Below, in pieces: positions 1 through 8,314 of a stretch of DNA of 64,000 nucleotides (within the stretch, counting starts at the first letter, position 1; each line of letters begins with the position of its first letter). The stretch comes from Desulfuromonadaceae bacterium (GTDB lineage Bacteria; Desulfobacterota; Desulfuromonadia; Desulfuromonadales; JAHYIW01). The stretch is taken from NCBI GenBank assembly GCA_019429445.1, contig JAHYIW010000009.1, positions 1-64,000 of the forward strand. Reading direction: 5' to 3'. A program made the position numbers and the translations under genes. A model generated the notes under the pieces. That model had not been told where the DNA came from, searched no databases, and worked only from the letters and a program-made list of their open reading frames with translations.

Positions 1-19
1 AGTTTTCTTCTGCCGATTT

Positions 20-148
20 TCAGCTTGAGTTGTTGAACAGGGCGGCCTGTGTCGTGGCGGTGTCCGCTGTATGGAGGATGTGCAGCAATTCCCTGGGATG
101 AACACCCTGGCGTTTGGCCGTCTGCACAAGCGTTGGGATGATGCTGCG
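20..148 (-). pseudogene. Possible transposase C-terminal remnant
   Basis: On the minus strand an open stretch of about 42 codons runs into a stop at 20-22. It reads TLVQTAKRQGVHPRELL near its start, which resembles the C-terminal tail of IS66-like transposases. An in-frame stop at 149-151 closes it upstream, so at most a 3' fragment remains. It lies beside a hip toxin-antitoxin pair, a common place for mobile-element debris. The family assignment rests on a short impression only. Confidence 0.25.
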
Positions 149-274
149 TTAATTGGGGGACGTTGTTAAGCTGGTTAACTTGTCGTTTTTCCAAGGCATT
201 CCCACATCTCAACCCGATTTCTCTTTAAAAAGGCCAGCCTTCCCAAACTCCTCGAATTTGGTCAATTGGTGCCG

Positions 275-556
275 CTATTCGCGCCTCTTTCGCACAAATC
301 CGACATCTAATCCAAAGGGGGCGCCGATGGTTCTAAGTGTTTTCAGCGTCGGGTTCCCTTGCCCCGTCTCTACGGCCTGCAAGGTTTCGAAGCCTATTTT
401 CAAGACCTTTTCCGCGTAGTCCCTCCTGTTCATGCCCAATACCTTGCGCATCATTCTTGTTGCTTCCGCCAAGGTGATGCACCCCTCCTCTATGGCGTCA
501 AACAATTCCCGGCGCAGTCGCTTTATTTCTTTCTCATCTGGTCTTTTCATGGACAC
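275..556 (-). CDS. hipB: HipB-like XRE-family antitoxin/repressor
   Basis: A 93-residue protein with a Cro/C1-type helix-turn-helix. Residues 31-75 read as recognition helices around RMMRKVLGMNRRDYAEKVL and the segment TLQAVETGQGNPTLKTL, the usual XRE signature. It probably neutralises the HipA-like kinase encoded just upstream and represses the shared promoter. It lies 10 bp downstream of hipA, and its AAAGGG ribosome site overlaps the hipA stop. GTG at 556 fits that spacing best; ATG at 550 is the alternative. The order hipA then hipB is the reverse of the classical hipBA operon. Confidence 0.8.
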   Translation of the reverse strand: MSMKRPDEKEIKRLRRELFDAIEEGCITLAEATRMMRKVLGMNRRDYAEKVLKIGFETLQAVETGQGNPTLKTLRTIGAPFGLDVGFVRKRRE

Positions 557-566
557 CGACCCTTTA

Positions 567-1859
567 TCACTGTGGCGGACACGCCTCTTTTAAGTTTTTG
601 GCTATCTGCCGGATTCTTCCTAAAAGGTCATCGAAAAGGCTTTCCTCAACGCCGCAACGAATCATTATCTCTGGCAGACGCTCAACTTCGAGGGCACAAT
701 CAGCAAACCAATTGCGCAGGTCTTTGCTGTTGAGGTCTGTTTCCTTTTCGAGGTCCTCAGCTACACGGCCCCAGTCGGGCAATCCGATCTCCTTTTCTCC
801 TTCGGCGTCCCACCGATAAGCCCTGGCGATTCCTTCAGGGTCCTTAAACATCGGGGCAAAATCGAAGAGTGGAGACAGGACGACTTCCCCCGAGGGAAAT
901 TTCAGAAATGCTGTGTTCCTGCCGTGGTTATCCGTGTTTCTCAGCGCAACATTGAGGATATCCCTTTTGATGTATTCCAGAATTTCTTTGTGAGGCTCGG
1001 TTGTGTAGCGTCGGATCATCTTGCAGGCCTTGTTGTGGGAGCCTCTAATCCCAAATTCACTGATGCCGCAAATCGATGCCATGCTTTCCAGCCCGAATCG
1101 CTCCACACCCCCTTGTGTCACCCGTCGATCAAAGCGACGGACAAAGAGGGCGCCGTCTTCATATTCCAGGGGGGCTGCGGTCCGCAGGCCGAAGGCCCTG
1201 GCTACCTCGTAATAGGGGGCCTCGTTGCGAAGCACCAGCCTGTCGGCCTCTGTTTTTCCTCTTGGGAATTTGACCAGCCAATGGCACTTGGCTTGGTCTT
1301 CAGGAATGGCGCCTTCTGCATGCCAATGGCCTTTGTGGTCCTCCATCAGCAAAAATTTTGGAGCCTGTCCTTGCACGTCGCTGGCTCCCGCAACCAGCGC
1401 CCCGTTGGCTTCAGCGTACTCAATAAAGTCGACGTTTTTCTCTACAATCTTCTTCTTTTCAAAGCCGGGGTGCTCTTTTGGCTCGACGGCGGCTCCGGCA
1501 ATGCGGAGATTGCCGGGCGGATTCCCTGTCGCAAATCTCAAAAGCTGCCACCAGGACGAAGCGTCATCTTTAATCCCAAGCATTTTGAGCCAGGCATCTC
1601 TTGCTGCGCCGGTCGGCAGCAGGTCGAGCAAAAAGGCCGGCCAACTGCCGCCTTCATAGCTGTCAAAGTTAATGGGGTAACGACACCCAACCCGGTCGAC
1701 GATTCGGTCTTCCTCCATTCGCGAGAGGACATAATCAACATCATATAGGAGGCGGCATTCAGCATGATACCCCGCCCCGTAATTTTTTCCGTAGACACCG
1801 AAGTCGGCTACCTTGCGCCACTCCCCTTCGGCATATATTTCAATTATGACCTCGTCCAT
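567..1859 (-). CDS. hipA: HipA-like serine/threonine kinase toxin
   Basis: A 430-residue HipA-family kinase. The catalytic loop NTDNHGRN (about residues 310-317) and the metal-binding DF of SPLFDFAP (about 331-338) match the HipA phosphotransferase core. In studied members this kinase phosphorylates an aminoacyl-tRNA synthetase such as GltX and drives dormancy; the target here is unknown. The size is near the usual 400-440 residues, so the gene looks intact. GGAG at 1867-1870 precedes the ATG. The upstream region is AT-rich with an inverted repeat that may be the HipB operator. The first gene of a two-gene operon with hipB. Confidence 0.85.
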   Translation of the reverse strand: MDEVIIEIYAEGEWRKVADFGVYGKNYGAGYHAECRLLYDVDYVLSRMEEDRIVDRVGCRYPINFDSYEGGSWPAFLLDLLPTGAARDAWLKMLGIKDDASSWWQLLRFATGNPPGNLRIAGAAVEPKEHPGFEKKKIVEKNVDFIEYAEANGALVAGASDVQGQAPKFLLMEDHKGHWHAEGAIPEDQAKCHWLVKFPRGKTEADRLVLRNEAPYYEVARAFGLRTAAPLEYEDGALFVRRFDRRVTQGGVERFGLESMASICGISEFGIRGSHNKACKMIRRYTTEPHKEILEYIKRDILNVALRNTDNHGRNTAFLKFPSGEVVLSPLFDFAPMFKDPEGIARAYRWDAEGEKEIGLPDWGRVAEDLEKETDLNSKDLRNWFADCALEVERLPEIMIRCGVEESLFDDLLGRIRQIAKNLKEACPPQ

Positions 1860-1931
1860 TCATTAACTCCAAAATCTTTTTATTGGATTATGATCCCATA
1901 AAAATGCCATATATTCTTTAAAAATTGGGTT

Positions 1932-1952
1932 TATAATACCATAATTATTATA
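1932..1952. promoter_or_regulatory. Candidate HipB operator upstream of hipA
   Basis: TATAATA and TATTATA form a 7-bp inverted repeat separated by 7 bp, about 75 bp upstream of the hipA start. Its position fits an autoregulatory site. The flanking DNA is very AT-rich, so chance is a real alternative. Confidence 0.3.
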
Positions 1953-2490
1953 TTTTGGCTAATTAAATCTGTGGCACCCGCATGGCGACAACGTATATTC
2001 GTCACCATTTGAATCGGTTTGTCGGCAGGGCGGTGCCTGCGTTGAATGGGTGACCCTTATTTGAAGGAGGGGGGGTGGCTGAAGTCGCGGGCCATTTCGA
2101 GACGCTGGGATCTCAAGACATAAATCACTTCAGTGAGGTTCGGCACGTCCCTCTAATTATCCGGGCTCTGTTAAATAATTGGTTATAATCCTGTATTTTT
2201 GAGCGTCATATCAATTTTGATAGGGCTATGGGCCTATTTTTAGTTGTCCCTCTAATGGGTTGCCCGAAAATCTCGCGAGCCTTCGTGAACGCGGTCGGCG
2301 GGGGATATTTTTCTTGATGACACCGACCGACAGTCATTGCTGGATCGTTTTTCAAATTTGCTGGCACTGACGGAAACGCGACACAAGAGGACATCCTCGC
2401 TATTTTGACATTCGGATGAACATTTCAAGAATGTCAACATTTCAACGACGTATGGCTATCAGCTTTGCGTATGACTGGAACGCTAATTCA
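1953..2490. other. Noncoding stretch, no recognised gene
   Basis: More than 500 bp between hipA and mltG. Short ORFs on both strands have no recognisable domain and no good ribosome site. Codon use and composition look like decayed DNA rather than a gene. Confidence 0.5.
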
Positions 2491-2495
2491 AATTC

Positions 2496-2524
2496 TTGCG
2501 CCAGCGCCCAAACTCCTTTATGAT
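2496..2524 (+). promoter_or_regulatory. Candidate sigma-70 promoter of mltG
   Basis: TTGCGC (2496-2501) and TATGAT (2519-2524) are separated by 17 bp, about 37 bp upstream of the mltG start. Confidence 0.45.
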
Positions 2525-2560
2525 GAATCATTTATTTATTAACCCCACTGTTTTGAGCCT

Positions 2561-3559
2561 ATGAAACGACGCAATTTATTCATTATTATCGGCCTTGGGC
2601 TGTTCCTGTGGCTTGCTGCGGCTGGCGTTGTGGCCAGCCGTTTCTTGACCACCGCAGTGACTCCGTCGCACGCGGTGCTGATCGACGTTGCTCCAGGGCA
2701 GTCTTTTGCAACCACGACACAACGGCTGGTTACGCAGGGGATCGTCAGTGATGGGCGAAAATTCAGGTTGCTGGCCCGCTGGCGTCAAGCCGCACGGCGG
2801 ATCAAGGCCGGGGAATACGAATTTCGCGTGGCGGCAACCCCCGATCAGGTCCTTGCTCGGCTGATCTCCGGCGATGTCTACAAACGCAAGGTAACCATCC
2901 CGGAAGGGTTTGACTTGCGCCAGATCGCTGCACGTGTCGCCGCTGCCGGTCTTGTCCCGGCGACCGACTTTCTCAGCACAGTGACTGATCCGGATTTTGT
3001 CCGTGCGCTGGATATCGATGCACAGACGTTGGAGGGCTACCTTTTCCCCGAGACATATGCCTTTTCCCGTGGCACCTCGGTGAAACAGATCGTATCCGCC
3101 ATGGTGGGGGAGTTACGTACCCGACTCAACCCGGAATTGCTCGCCGCTGCCGCGAAAGTCGGTCTTGATCCTCATCAACTGGTGACGCTGGCATCGCTGA
3201 TCCAGAAAGAGACCGGCGTCAATGCCGAAATGCCCCTGATCTCGGCGGTGTTTCACAACCGGTTGAAACTGCGCATGCCGTTGCAGACCGATCCGACGGT
3301 GATCTACGGGATTGAAAATTTTGATGGCAATCTGACCCGCCGTCACTTGCGCGCCCCGACGCCGTACAACACCTATACCTTTGTCGGGTTGCCACCGGGA
3401 CCGATAGCCGCACCGGGCGCACAAGCGCTGCACGCAGCGGCCCATCCGGCGGAGGTCGACACGCTTTATTTCGTCGCCAAAGGGGATGGGACCCACCAAT
3501 TTTCCGGCAACCTGCGCGACCATAATCGCGCAGTACGACGTTATCAACTTCGTCACTGA
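2561..3559 (+). CDS. mltG: Endolytic murein transglycosylase MltG
   Basis: A 332-residue YceG/MltG protein. A single N-terminal membrane helix (about residues 6-26) anchors it in the inner membrane with the enzyme in the periplasm. The catalytic glutamate is visible in LIQKETG (E217), and the family motifs GYLFPETY (159-166) and PTPYNTYTFVGLPPGPI follow. It cleaves nascent glycan strands and is thought to end glycan polymerisation. Length matches the family (about 330-340). It is followed after 33 bp by a response-regulator gene on the same strand, so the two may be co-transcribed. Confidence 0.95.
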   Translation: MKRRNLFIIIGLGLFLWLAAAGVVASRFLTTAVTPSHAVLIDVAPGQSFATTTQRLVTQGIVSDGRKFRLLARWRQAARRIKAGEYEFRVAATPDQVLARLISGDVYKRKVTIPEGFDLRQIAARVAAAGLVPATDFLSTVTDPDFVRALDIDAQTLEGYLFPETYAFSRGTSVKQIVSAMVGELRTRLNPELLAAAAKVGLDPHQLVTLASLIQKETGVNAEMPLISAVFHNRLKLRMPLQTDPTVIYGIENFDGNLTRRHLRAPTPYNTYTFVGLPPGPIAAPGAQALHAAAHPAEVDTLYFVAKGDGTHQFSGNLRDHNRAVRRYQLRH

Positions 3560-3592
3560 ACTTTTTGGTACTGACTATCGCAACGGGGTACG

Positions 3593-5575
3593 ATGTCGCA
3601 ACGCATTCTGATCGCCGAAGACAATCCGCATATCTGCACCGCGCTGAGTGCACTCTTGCAGCGTCGCGGCTTTGCGCCAGAAACCGTCGCCGATGGGGTG
3701 GCAGCACTGACGCGAATTGTTTCCTCCCCCCCCGATCTGCTCTTGCTCGACCTCAAGCTGCCACGTCTGCACGGCATCGATTTGCTTAAAAAACTGCGTG
3801 CAAGTCTGCGCACCAAAGATCTGCCAGTCATCGTCATGTCAGGGGTATATCAGGGTGACAAACACGTCCAGGCCGTGCGTTCACTCGGGGTCAGCCATTA
3901 TCTCGCAAAACCGTTCAAGCCGGAAGCCCTGCTCGCGGCGCTTGAGGCGATGCTCCCGGCTGCCACGCAGCCGGCACGCCCTTCAGTTTCTGGCGGCCGC
4001 AGCGGTCCGTCATTGGCGTTTGATCAACTGTTGATACAGGCCTGGCGACGCCGTTTTACCGGGCGCTGCGAGCTGACCACTGCGACCGGAAATCACCTGC
4101 TGATCTTTTGCGACGGCTTGCCGGTGGCGGTTCGCCCCGGCTTTGTCTGTCATGATCTTGGTGAGTATCTGTCTAAACGTAAGCTGGTGACCGAGGAAGA
4201 GTGCCGTTACTATCGCAGCGGTGGTGAAGGGCGGGGCGAGACATTCGTGCGCATGGGCTGCTTCGATGATATCGTCCTGGCGCGCGAGCAGTTCGGCTGG
4301 CTGGCGGAGGAGTTAACCGCCGGCTTCGGCCTGCCGCCGGGGCAGGTTAAACTGCAACCTCTCGCGCCCTTATCCGACTGGCGACCACCTGGGGTGGGCA
4401 TGGCACAGATCATCTATCATGGCTTCCACCGCCATGGCAGTGTTGCGGCGCGGCAGGAATTGCGACAACGTTTTGGCGCCGAGTATGTCGCCTTTGCGCC
4501 CGCCTATTTTCGGCATATCAACTTTTTAGATCTCAACGAGGAGGAACAGTCATTTATCGCGCGTGTCGACGGCAACCGGCGGCTCGATGAGTGTCTGGGT
4601 GACAGTGATAAATTGTTGCCCCTGCTGCAGACGCTGGTCGCGTTACAGATGCTCAACTTTGCCCCCTCTCCACTCGTTGCGGCGACAGCCGATTTTCCGG
4701 TGCGGCGTTTTTTCAATATCCCGGAGAGCGACGATCTTGATGGGGTTGAGGAAGCGACGCTGGTCAAATTTGATGATCTGGTCAGCGCCGCTGATGGCGA
4801 GGCAGATTTCGCGGCACCGCCGCCAATTACGCAACAGGCTGAAACAGCGACAGCGGATCTGGGGCAGCGGATTCGTGCCACCCATGCCGAATTTGAAGGG
4901 AAAAATTACTACGAAATATTCAAGTTGCGGCAGGGGGAATTCTCTTTTGACAAACTCAAGGAGCGTTATTTTGATTATACCCGCAGTTTCGGTCCAGAAG
5001 TGCTCATGCAGGTGGGGGGTGCCGAAGCGGTGCTGGTTGAAAAGATTCTCGATACCGTAACCACGGCCTATAACACCTTGTCCGACGTGGTCAAAAAGGA
5101 GCGCTACGACGAGATGCTCGGCTCCGAAAAGGTGGGGCTTGGCGAAGCGGGAGATGATCTTTTTCAGGCCCAGGTGCAATATCAGTCGGCCAAGGTTTTC
5201 CTGGAAATGGAAGAGTGGGATAACGCCGCCAGCGCCTTGCGCGACGCCATCAATCACGATCCGAAAAACGGGGAATACCAGGCGCATCTGGCCTGGGCAA
5301 TCTATCGTAACCCCAAAAACGCCAACAGCAAGGCGATGCTCGACAATGCGCGACAGATGCTCAATCGGGCGATTTCAAACCAGAAAACCGCCGACGGCTT
5401 TGCCTACAAGGGGTGGATTCTGTTTGAAAACGGGCAGGAGAACCTGGCTGAGGCGGAATTCAGCAAGGCACTGAAAATCACCCCCCGCCACACCCTCGCC
5501 CGCAACGGGTTGAAAACGCTGAATGAAAAACGCGAGCAGGATAATAAAGGCCTTTTCAAACGGATGTTTCGCTGA
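3593..5575 (+). CDS. Response regulator with DUF4388-, J-like and TPR domains
   Basis: A 660-residue modular protein. Residues 1-120 are a CheY-like receiver with phospho-acceptor D53 (LLLLDLKLP) and the conserved lysine in LAKPF. Residues about 140-300 resemble the DUF4388/PATAN-type module often found after receivers in deltaproteobacteria. Around residue 437 a J-domain-like segment begins with NYYEIFKL and ends with AYNTLSD and KKERYD, but the HPD triad that stimulates DnaK is absent, with GPE near that place. Residues about 520-650 form TPR repeats. No DNA-binding or enzymatic output is visible, so it probably works as a signal-dependent scaffold. Its partner is unknown. Confidence 0.8.
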   Translation: MSQRILIAEDNPHICTALSALLQRRGFAPETVADGVAALTRIVSSPPDLLLLDLKLPRLHGIDLLKKLRASLRTKDLPVIVMSGVYQGDKHVQAVRSLGVSHYLAKPFKPEALLAALEAMLPAATQPARPSVSGGRSGPSLAFDQLLIQAWRRRFTGRCELTTATGNHLLIFCDGLPVAVRPGFVCHDLGEYLSKRKLVTEEECRYYRSGGEGRGETFVRMGCFDDIVLAREQFGWLAEELTAGFGLPPGQVKLQPLAPLSDWRPPGVGMAQIIYHGFHRHGSVAARQELRQRFGAEYVAFAPAYFRHINFLDLNEEEQSFIARVDGNRRLDECLGDSDKLLPLLQTLVALQMLNFAPSPLVAATADFPVRRFFNIPESDDLDGVEEATLVKFDDLVSAADGEADFAAPPPITQQAETATADLGQRIRATHAEFEGKNYYEIFKLRQGEFSFDKLKERYFDYTRSFGPEVLMQVGGAEAVLVEKILDTVTTAYNTLSDVVKKERYDEMLGSEKVGLGEAGDDLFQAQVQYQSAKVFLEMEEWDNAASALRDAINHDPKNGEYQAHLAWAIYRNPKNANSKAMLDNARQMLNRAISNQKTADGFAYKGWILFENGQENLAEAEFSKALKITPRHTLARNGLKTLNEKREQDNKGLFKRMFR

Positions 5576-5593
5576 GAATAGCGGTCGTTGACA

Positions 5594-5623
5594 TTGACAT
5601 TTGACGTGCGCAACCGCTATCAT
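5594..5623 (+). promoter_or_regulatory. Strong sigma-70-like promoter without an adjacent gene
   Basis: TTGACA (5594-5599), an 18-bp spacer and TATCAT (5618-5623). The next gene, def, starts about 340 bp downstream. The transcript would be either a long def leader or a small RNA. Confidence 0.5.
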
Positions 5624-5771
5624 CACTGGATAGTTCAAGCTTTTTGTATCACGGCACAAACAGCAAACACGCAATGGCCCAAATCCCTCAAAGCCCGTTT
5701 TTCATGTCTGTTTGAGCTTCGTGGCACAGAGCATTTATTTTTTAGTAACTATTCACCTGCCCGTCCAAGGG

Positions 5772-5858
5772 TCGTCATCCCCGAGTGATCCTGTCGGGGA
5801 TCCAGACGTTCAACCTTGAAAACCCTGGATTCCGGCTGAAATCTTGCCGGAATGACGC
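5772..5858. repeat. Dispersed hairpin repeat with GTCAT/ATGAC ends
   Basis: Two hairpins in series: ATCCCCGA/TCGGGGAT (5777-5801) and ATTCCGGC/GCCGGAAT (5829-5853). The ends CGTCATCC and GGAATGACG are complementary in part, as in the short palindromic repeats scattered through many proteobacterial genomes. Confidence 0.6.
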
Positions 5859-5859
5859 T

Positions 5860-5908
5860 GTAGGAGTCGCCTTCAGGCGCGATTGTTCGCGGCTAAAGCC
5901 GCTCCTAC
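5860..5908. repeat. REP-like element
   Basis: An outer inverted repeat GTAGGAG/CTCCTAC encloses two GC-rich hairpins, including GCGGCTAAAGCCGC. It is a diverged relative of the GGGAGCGGCTTTCAGCCGC elements clustered at 27.8-32.2 kb. Confidence 0.65.
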
Positions 5909-5962
5909 GAAAGAGCTGAACAGTTACATTTTTTATTCCAGAACAGATAACGAGTTTTCAAG

Positions 5963-6481
5963 ATGGCACTTCTCAAGATATTGCACTACCCCGATCCGGT
6001 GTTAAGCCGCGTGGCAGAACCGGTCGACACAATCGACGCTGCGTTGCGGACGTTGGCAAGCGACATGGCCGAAACCATGTATGCGGCCCCCGGCGTCGGC
6101 CTGGCCGCCCCGCAGGTGGGGATATCACGTCGTTTGATCGTCCTTGATTGCACCCCCAAAGATGAACCGCGGCAGCTTTACACCGCGATCAATCCGGAAA
6201 TAGTTGCGCACAGCGGGACACTCTTTGAAGAGGAAGGGTGTCTTTCGGTCCCCGGCTATTATGCGCGCGTCGAACGCGATGCAGAGATCACGGTACGTTT
6301 TCTTGATCTTGCCGGGGAGCAACACGAGCTGACCACTGACGGCCTTTTGGCCGTGGCCTTCCAGCACGAAATCGATCATCTCAATGGAATGCTTTTTGTT
6401 GATCGACTGTCATCATTGAAAAAATCGCTGTTCCGTAAAAAATACAAAAAAATTCTCGCTCAGCTGGAGGAATCCCTTTGA
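5963..6481 (+). CDS. def: Peptide deformylase
   Basis: A 172-residue deformylase that removes the formyl group from the N-terminal methionine of nascent proteins. All three metal-site motifs are present: GVGLAAPQVG (44-53), EEGCLSVPG with C93, and HEIDH with H135, E136 and H139. Length is typical. The TGA stop overlaps the TTG start of fmt by 3 bases, which indicates translational coupling. Together the two genes handle addition and removal of the formyl group. Confidence 0.97.
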   Translation: MALLKILHYPDPVLSRVAEPVDTIDAALRTLASDMAETMYAAPGVGLAAPQVGISRRLIVLDCTPKDEPRQLYTAINPEIVAHSGTLFEEEGCLSVPGYYARVERDAEITVRFLDLAGEQHELTTDGLLAVAFQHEIDHLNGMLFVDRLSSLKKSLFRKKYKKILAQLEESL

Positions 6482-7434
6482 TCCGTCCTGAAGAACTGCG
6501 CGTCGTCTTTATGGGAACCCCTGACTTCGCCCTTGCCGCCCTGGCAGGGCTGATTGCTGCCGGGGTTGATGTGTGCGGTGTGTTCACCCAGCCGGATCGC
6601 CCCAAGGGGCGCGGCAAACAACTGACCCCCCCGCCGGTCAAGCTGCTGGCTGAACGCCACACCATCCCGGTTTTTCAACCCACCCGGTTGCGCAGTCCCG
6701 ACGCGGTCGAAGTGGTGCGTGCACTGGCTCCTGACCTGATTGTGGTCGTTGCCTACGGGCAGATTCTCCCGCAAAGTGTCCTCGATATCCCCCGCTTCGG
6801 CTGCATCAATGTGCACGCCTCGCTGCTGCCGAAATACCGCGGAGCGGCACCGATCAATCAGGCCCTTGTTGACGGTGCAACTGAAACCGGGGTGACAACG
6901 ATGCAGATGGATGCCGGTCTTGATACCGGTGCCATGCTGGTCAAACGGGCGTTGTCCATCGGCCCTCTCGAAACAGCCGGGGAACTGCACGACCGGCTGG
7001 CCATACTGGGGCGCGAGGTCCTCGAAGAAACCTTGCGCCAGCTGTGCACGGGGACACTGCACCCCGAGGTGCAGGATGATGCGCTGAGCAGTTATGCCCC
7101 GCTGATGAAAAAGGAAGACGGGTTGATTGACTGGAGCCGCAGCGCCGCCGCGATTCATAATCAGGTGCGCGGGTTGTCTCCCTGGCCCGGAGCCTATACG
7201 TTGCTCGACACCACCGTGTTGAAACTGGCCGCAACCACGCCGACACACAGCCACGGCTCAGCCGGAATGGTGCTGGCGGTGGAGGCGGACGGAGTCGTGG
7301 TCGCCTGCGGGACAGGTGCGTTGCGTATCGGCACCTTGCAGTTGCCGGGGAAGAAGTGGCTTTTGGCGACTGAATTTGTTAAGGGGCACCCTTTACCACC
7401 GGGAACCCGCCTGGGATCCGCTGGTGACAGATAA
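6478..7434 (+). CDS. fmt: Methionyl-tRNA formyltransferase
   Basis: A 318-residue enzyme that formylates initiator Met-tRNA using 10-formyl-tetrahydrofolate. The N-terminal formyltransferase fold shows the INVHASLLPKYRGAAPI motif with the catalytic Asn-His pair and the downstream aspartate in QMDAGLDTG. The C-terminal domain contacts the tRNA. The start is TTG at 6478, chosen because GGAGG lies at 6466-6470 and the next in-frame candidates would cut the fold. Coupled to def upstream and overlapping the DUF116 gene downstream. Confidence 0.96.
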   Translation: MIRPEELRVVFMGTPDFALAALAGLIAAGVDVCGVFTQPDRPKGRGKQLTPPPVKLLAERHTIPVFQPTRLRSPDAVEVVRALAPDLIVVVAYGQILPQSVLDIPRFGCINVHASLLPKYRGAAPINQALVDGATETGVTTMQMDAGLDTGAMLVKRALSIGPLETAGELHDRLAILGREVLEETLRQLCTGTLHPEVQDDALSSYAPLMKKEDGLIDWSRSAAAIHNQVRGLSPWPGAYTLLDTTVLKLAATTPTHSHGSAGMVLAVEADGVVVACGTGALRIGTLQLPGKKWLLATEFVKGHPLPPGTRLGSAGDR

Positions 7435-8230
7435 GGCACCACTGAGCGGCACGGTTTGCGCCGCCGAGGCAGCTTACCGCCCCCGCAAACGCCTTTTTAT
7501 CGGACTGTTGATGCTCGCCTGCGGGGTGATTCTCGGCTTAACCTTCCTGCTCTGGTGGGTGCCGAGTGTCGGGCTGCATGCGATCCACCCGATTCTGCCG
7601 ACCATCTTTGGTACCCTGCTGGCCTGTCTGGTTTTTATCATTGTCGGCGGACTGGCGCTGCTGATTCTCACCCTGCTCACTGAACGTGACCTGTTTATTT
7701 CTGAACGATTACGCGGAATTGTCATCCGCTACCTGTTTCCGGCAATCATCACCATCGGTCGACTGGTCGGCGTTGATCGAGACACTCTGCAACAATCATT
7801 TATCGTTCTCAACAACCAGCTGGTGCGCGCAAAAAAAGTTCGCGTCCCCGCCGAGCGCGCGCTGATTCTGCTCCCCCACTGTATTCAACTGTTCGATTGC
7901 GCGATCAAGATTACCGGTGATGTGGGCAAATGTGTCCGCTGCGGCAAATGTGATATTTCCGAGCTGACCGCACTGGCGGCGCATTACGACATCGACATTG
8001 CCGTCGCCACCGGCGGCACCCTGGCGCGCAAAATTATTGTCGAGAAGCGCCCGCTTTTTATTCTCGCCGTCGCCTGCGAACGTGACCTGACCTCTGGTAT
8101 CCGTGACGCCTACCCGCTGCCAGTACTCGGTGTCCTCAACCGGCGTCCTTACGGCCCCTGCTTTAACACCAGGATTGTTTTTGACGAGGTTGAGCGCGCA
8201 TTGCAGGAACACATTATCAACGTCTCTTGA
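7424..8230 (+). CDS. DUF116 membrane protein with cysteine cluster
   Basis: About 268 residues if started at the GTG at 7424, which overlaps the end of fmt by 11 bp; a longer frame back to 7316 would overlap fmt by over 100 bp and is less likely. Two hydrophobic segments (about residues 26-50 and 60-85) anchor it in the membrane. The cytoplasmic DUF116 part holds a CVRCGKC cluster that could bind a metal or an iron-sulfur cluster. DUF116 proteins are often found beside fmt, but their function is unknown. Confidence 0.85.
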   Translation: MTDKAPLSGTVCAAEAAYRPRKRLFIGLLMLACGVILGLTFLLWWVPSVGLHAIHPILPTIFGTLLACLVFIIVGGLALLILTLLTERDLFISERLRGIVIRYLFPAIITIGRLVGVDRDTLQQSFIVLNNQLVRAKKVRVPAERALILLPHCIQLFDCAIKITGDVGKCVRCGKCDISELTALAAHYDIDIAVATGGTLARKIIVEKRPLFILAVACERDLTSGIRDAYPLPVLGVLNRRPYGPCFNTRIVFDEVERALQEHIINVS

Positions 8231-8255
8231 TTTTTTTCCGGTCGCTGCTTATATT
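8227..8255 (+). promoter_or_regulatory. Sigma-70 promoter of htpX
   Basis: TTGATT (8227-8232), 17-bp spacer, TATATT (8250-8255). The -35 box overlaps the stop codon of the DUF116 gene. Confidence 0.6.
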
Positions 8256-8314
8256 AGCCACCAGAGCAGAGTAACCGTGCACCGATGAACAACTTGACAA
8301 AGGATAAAACAACC

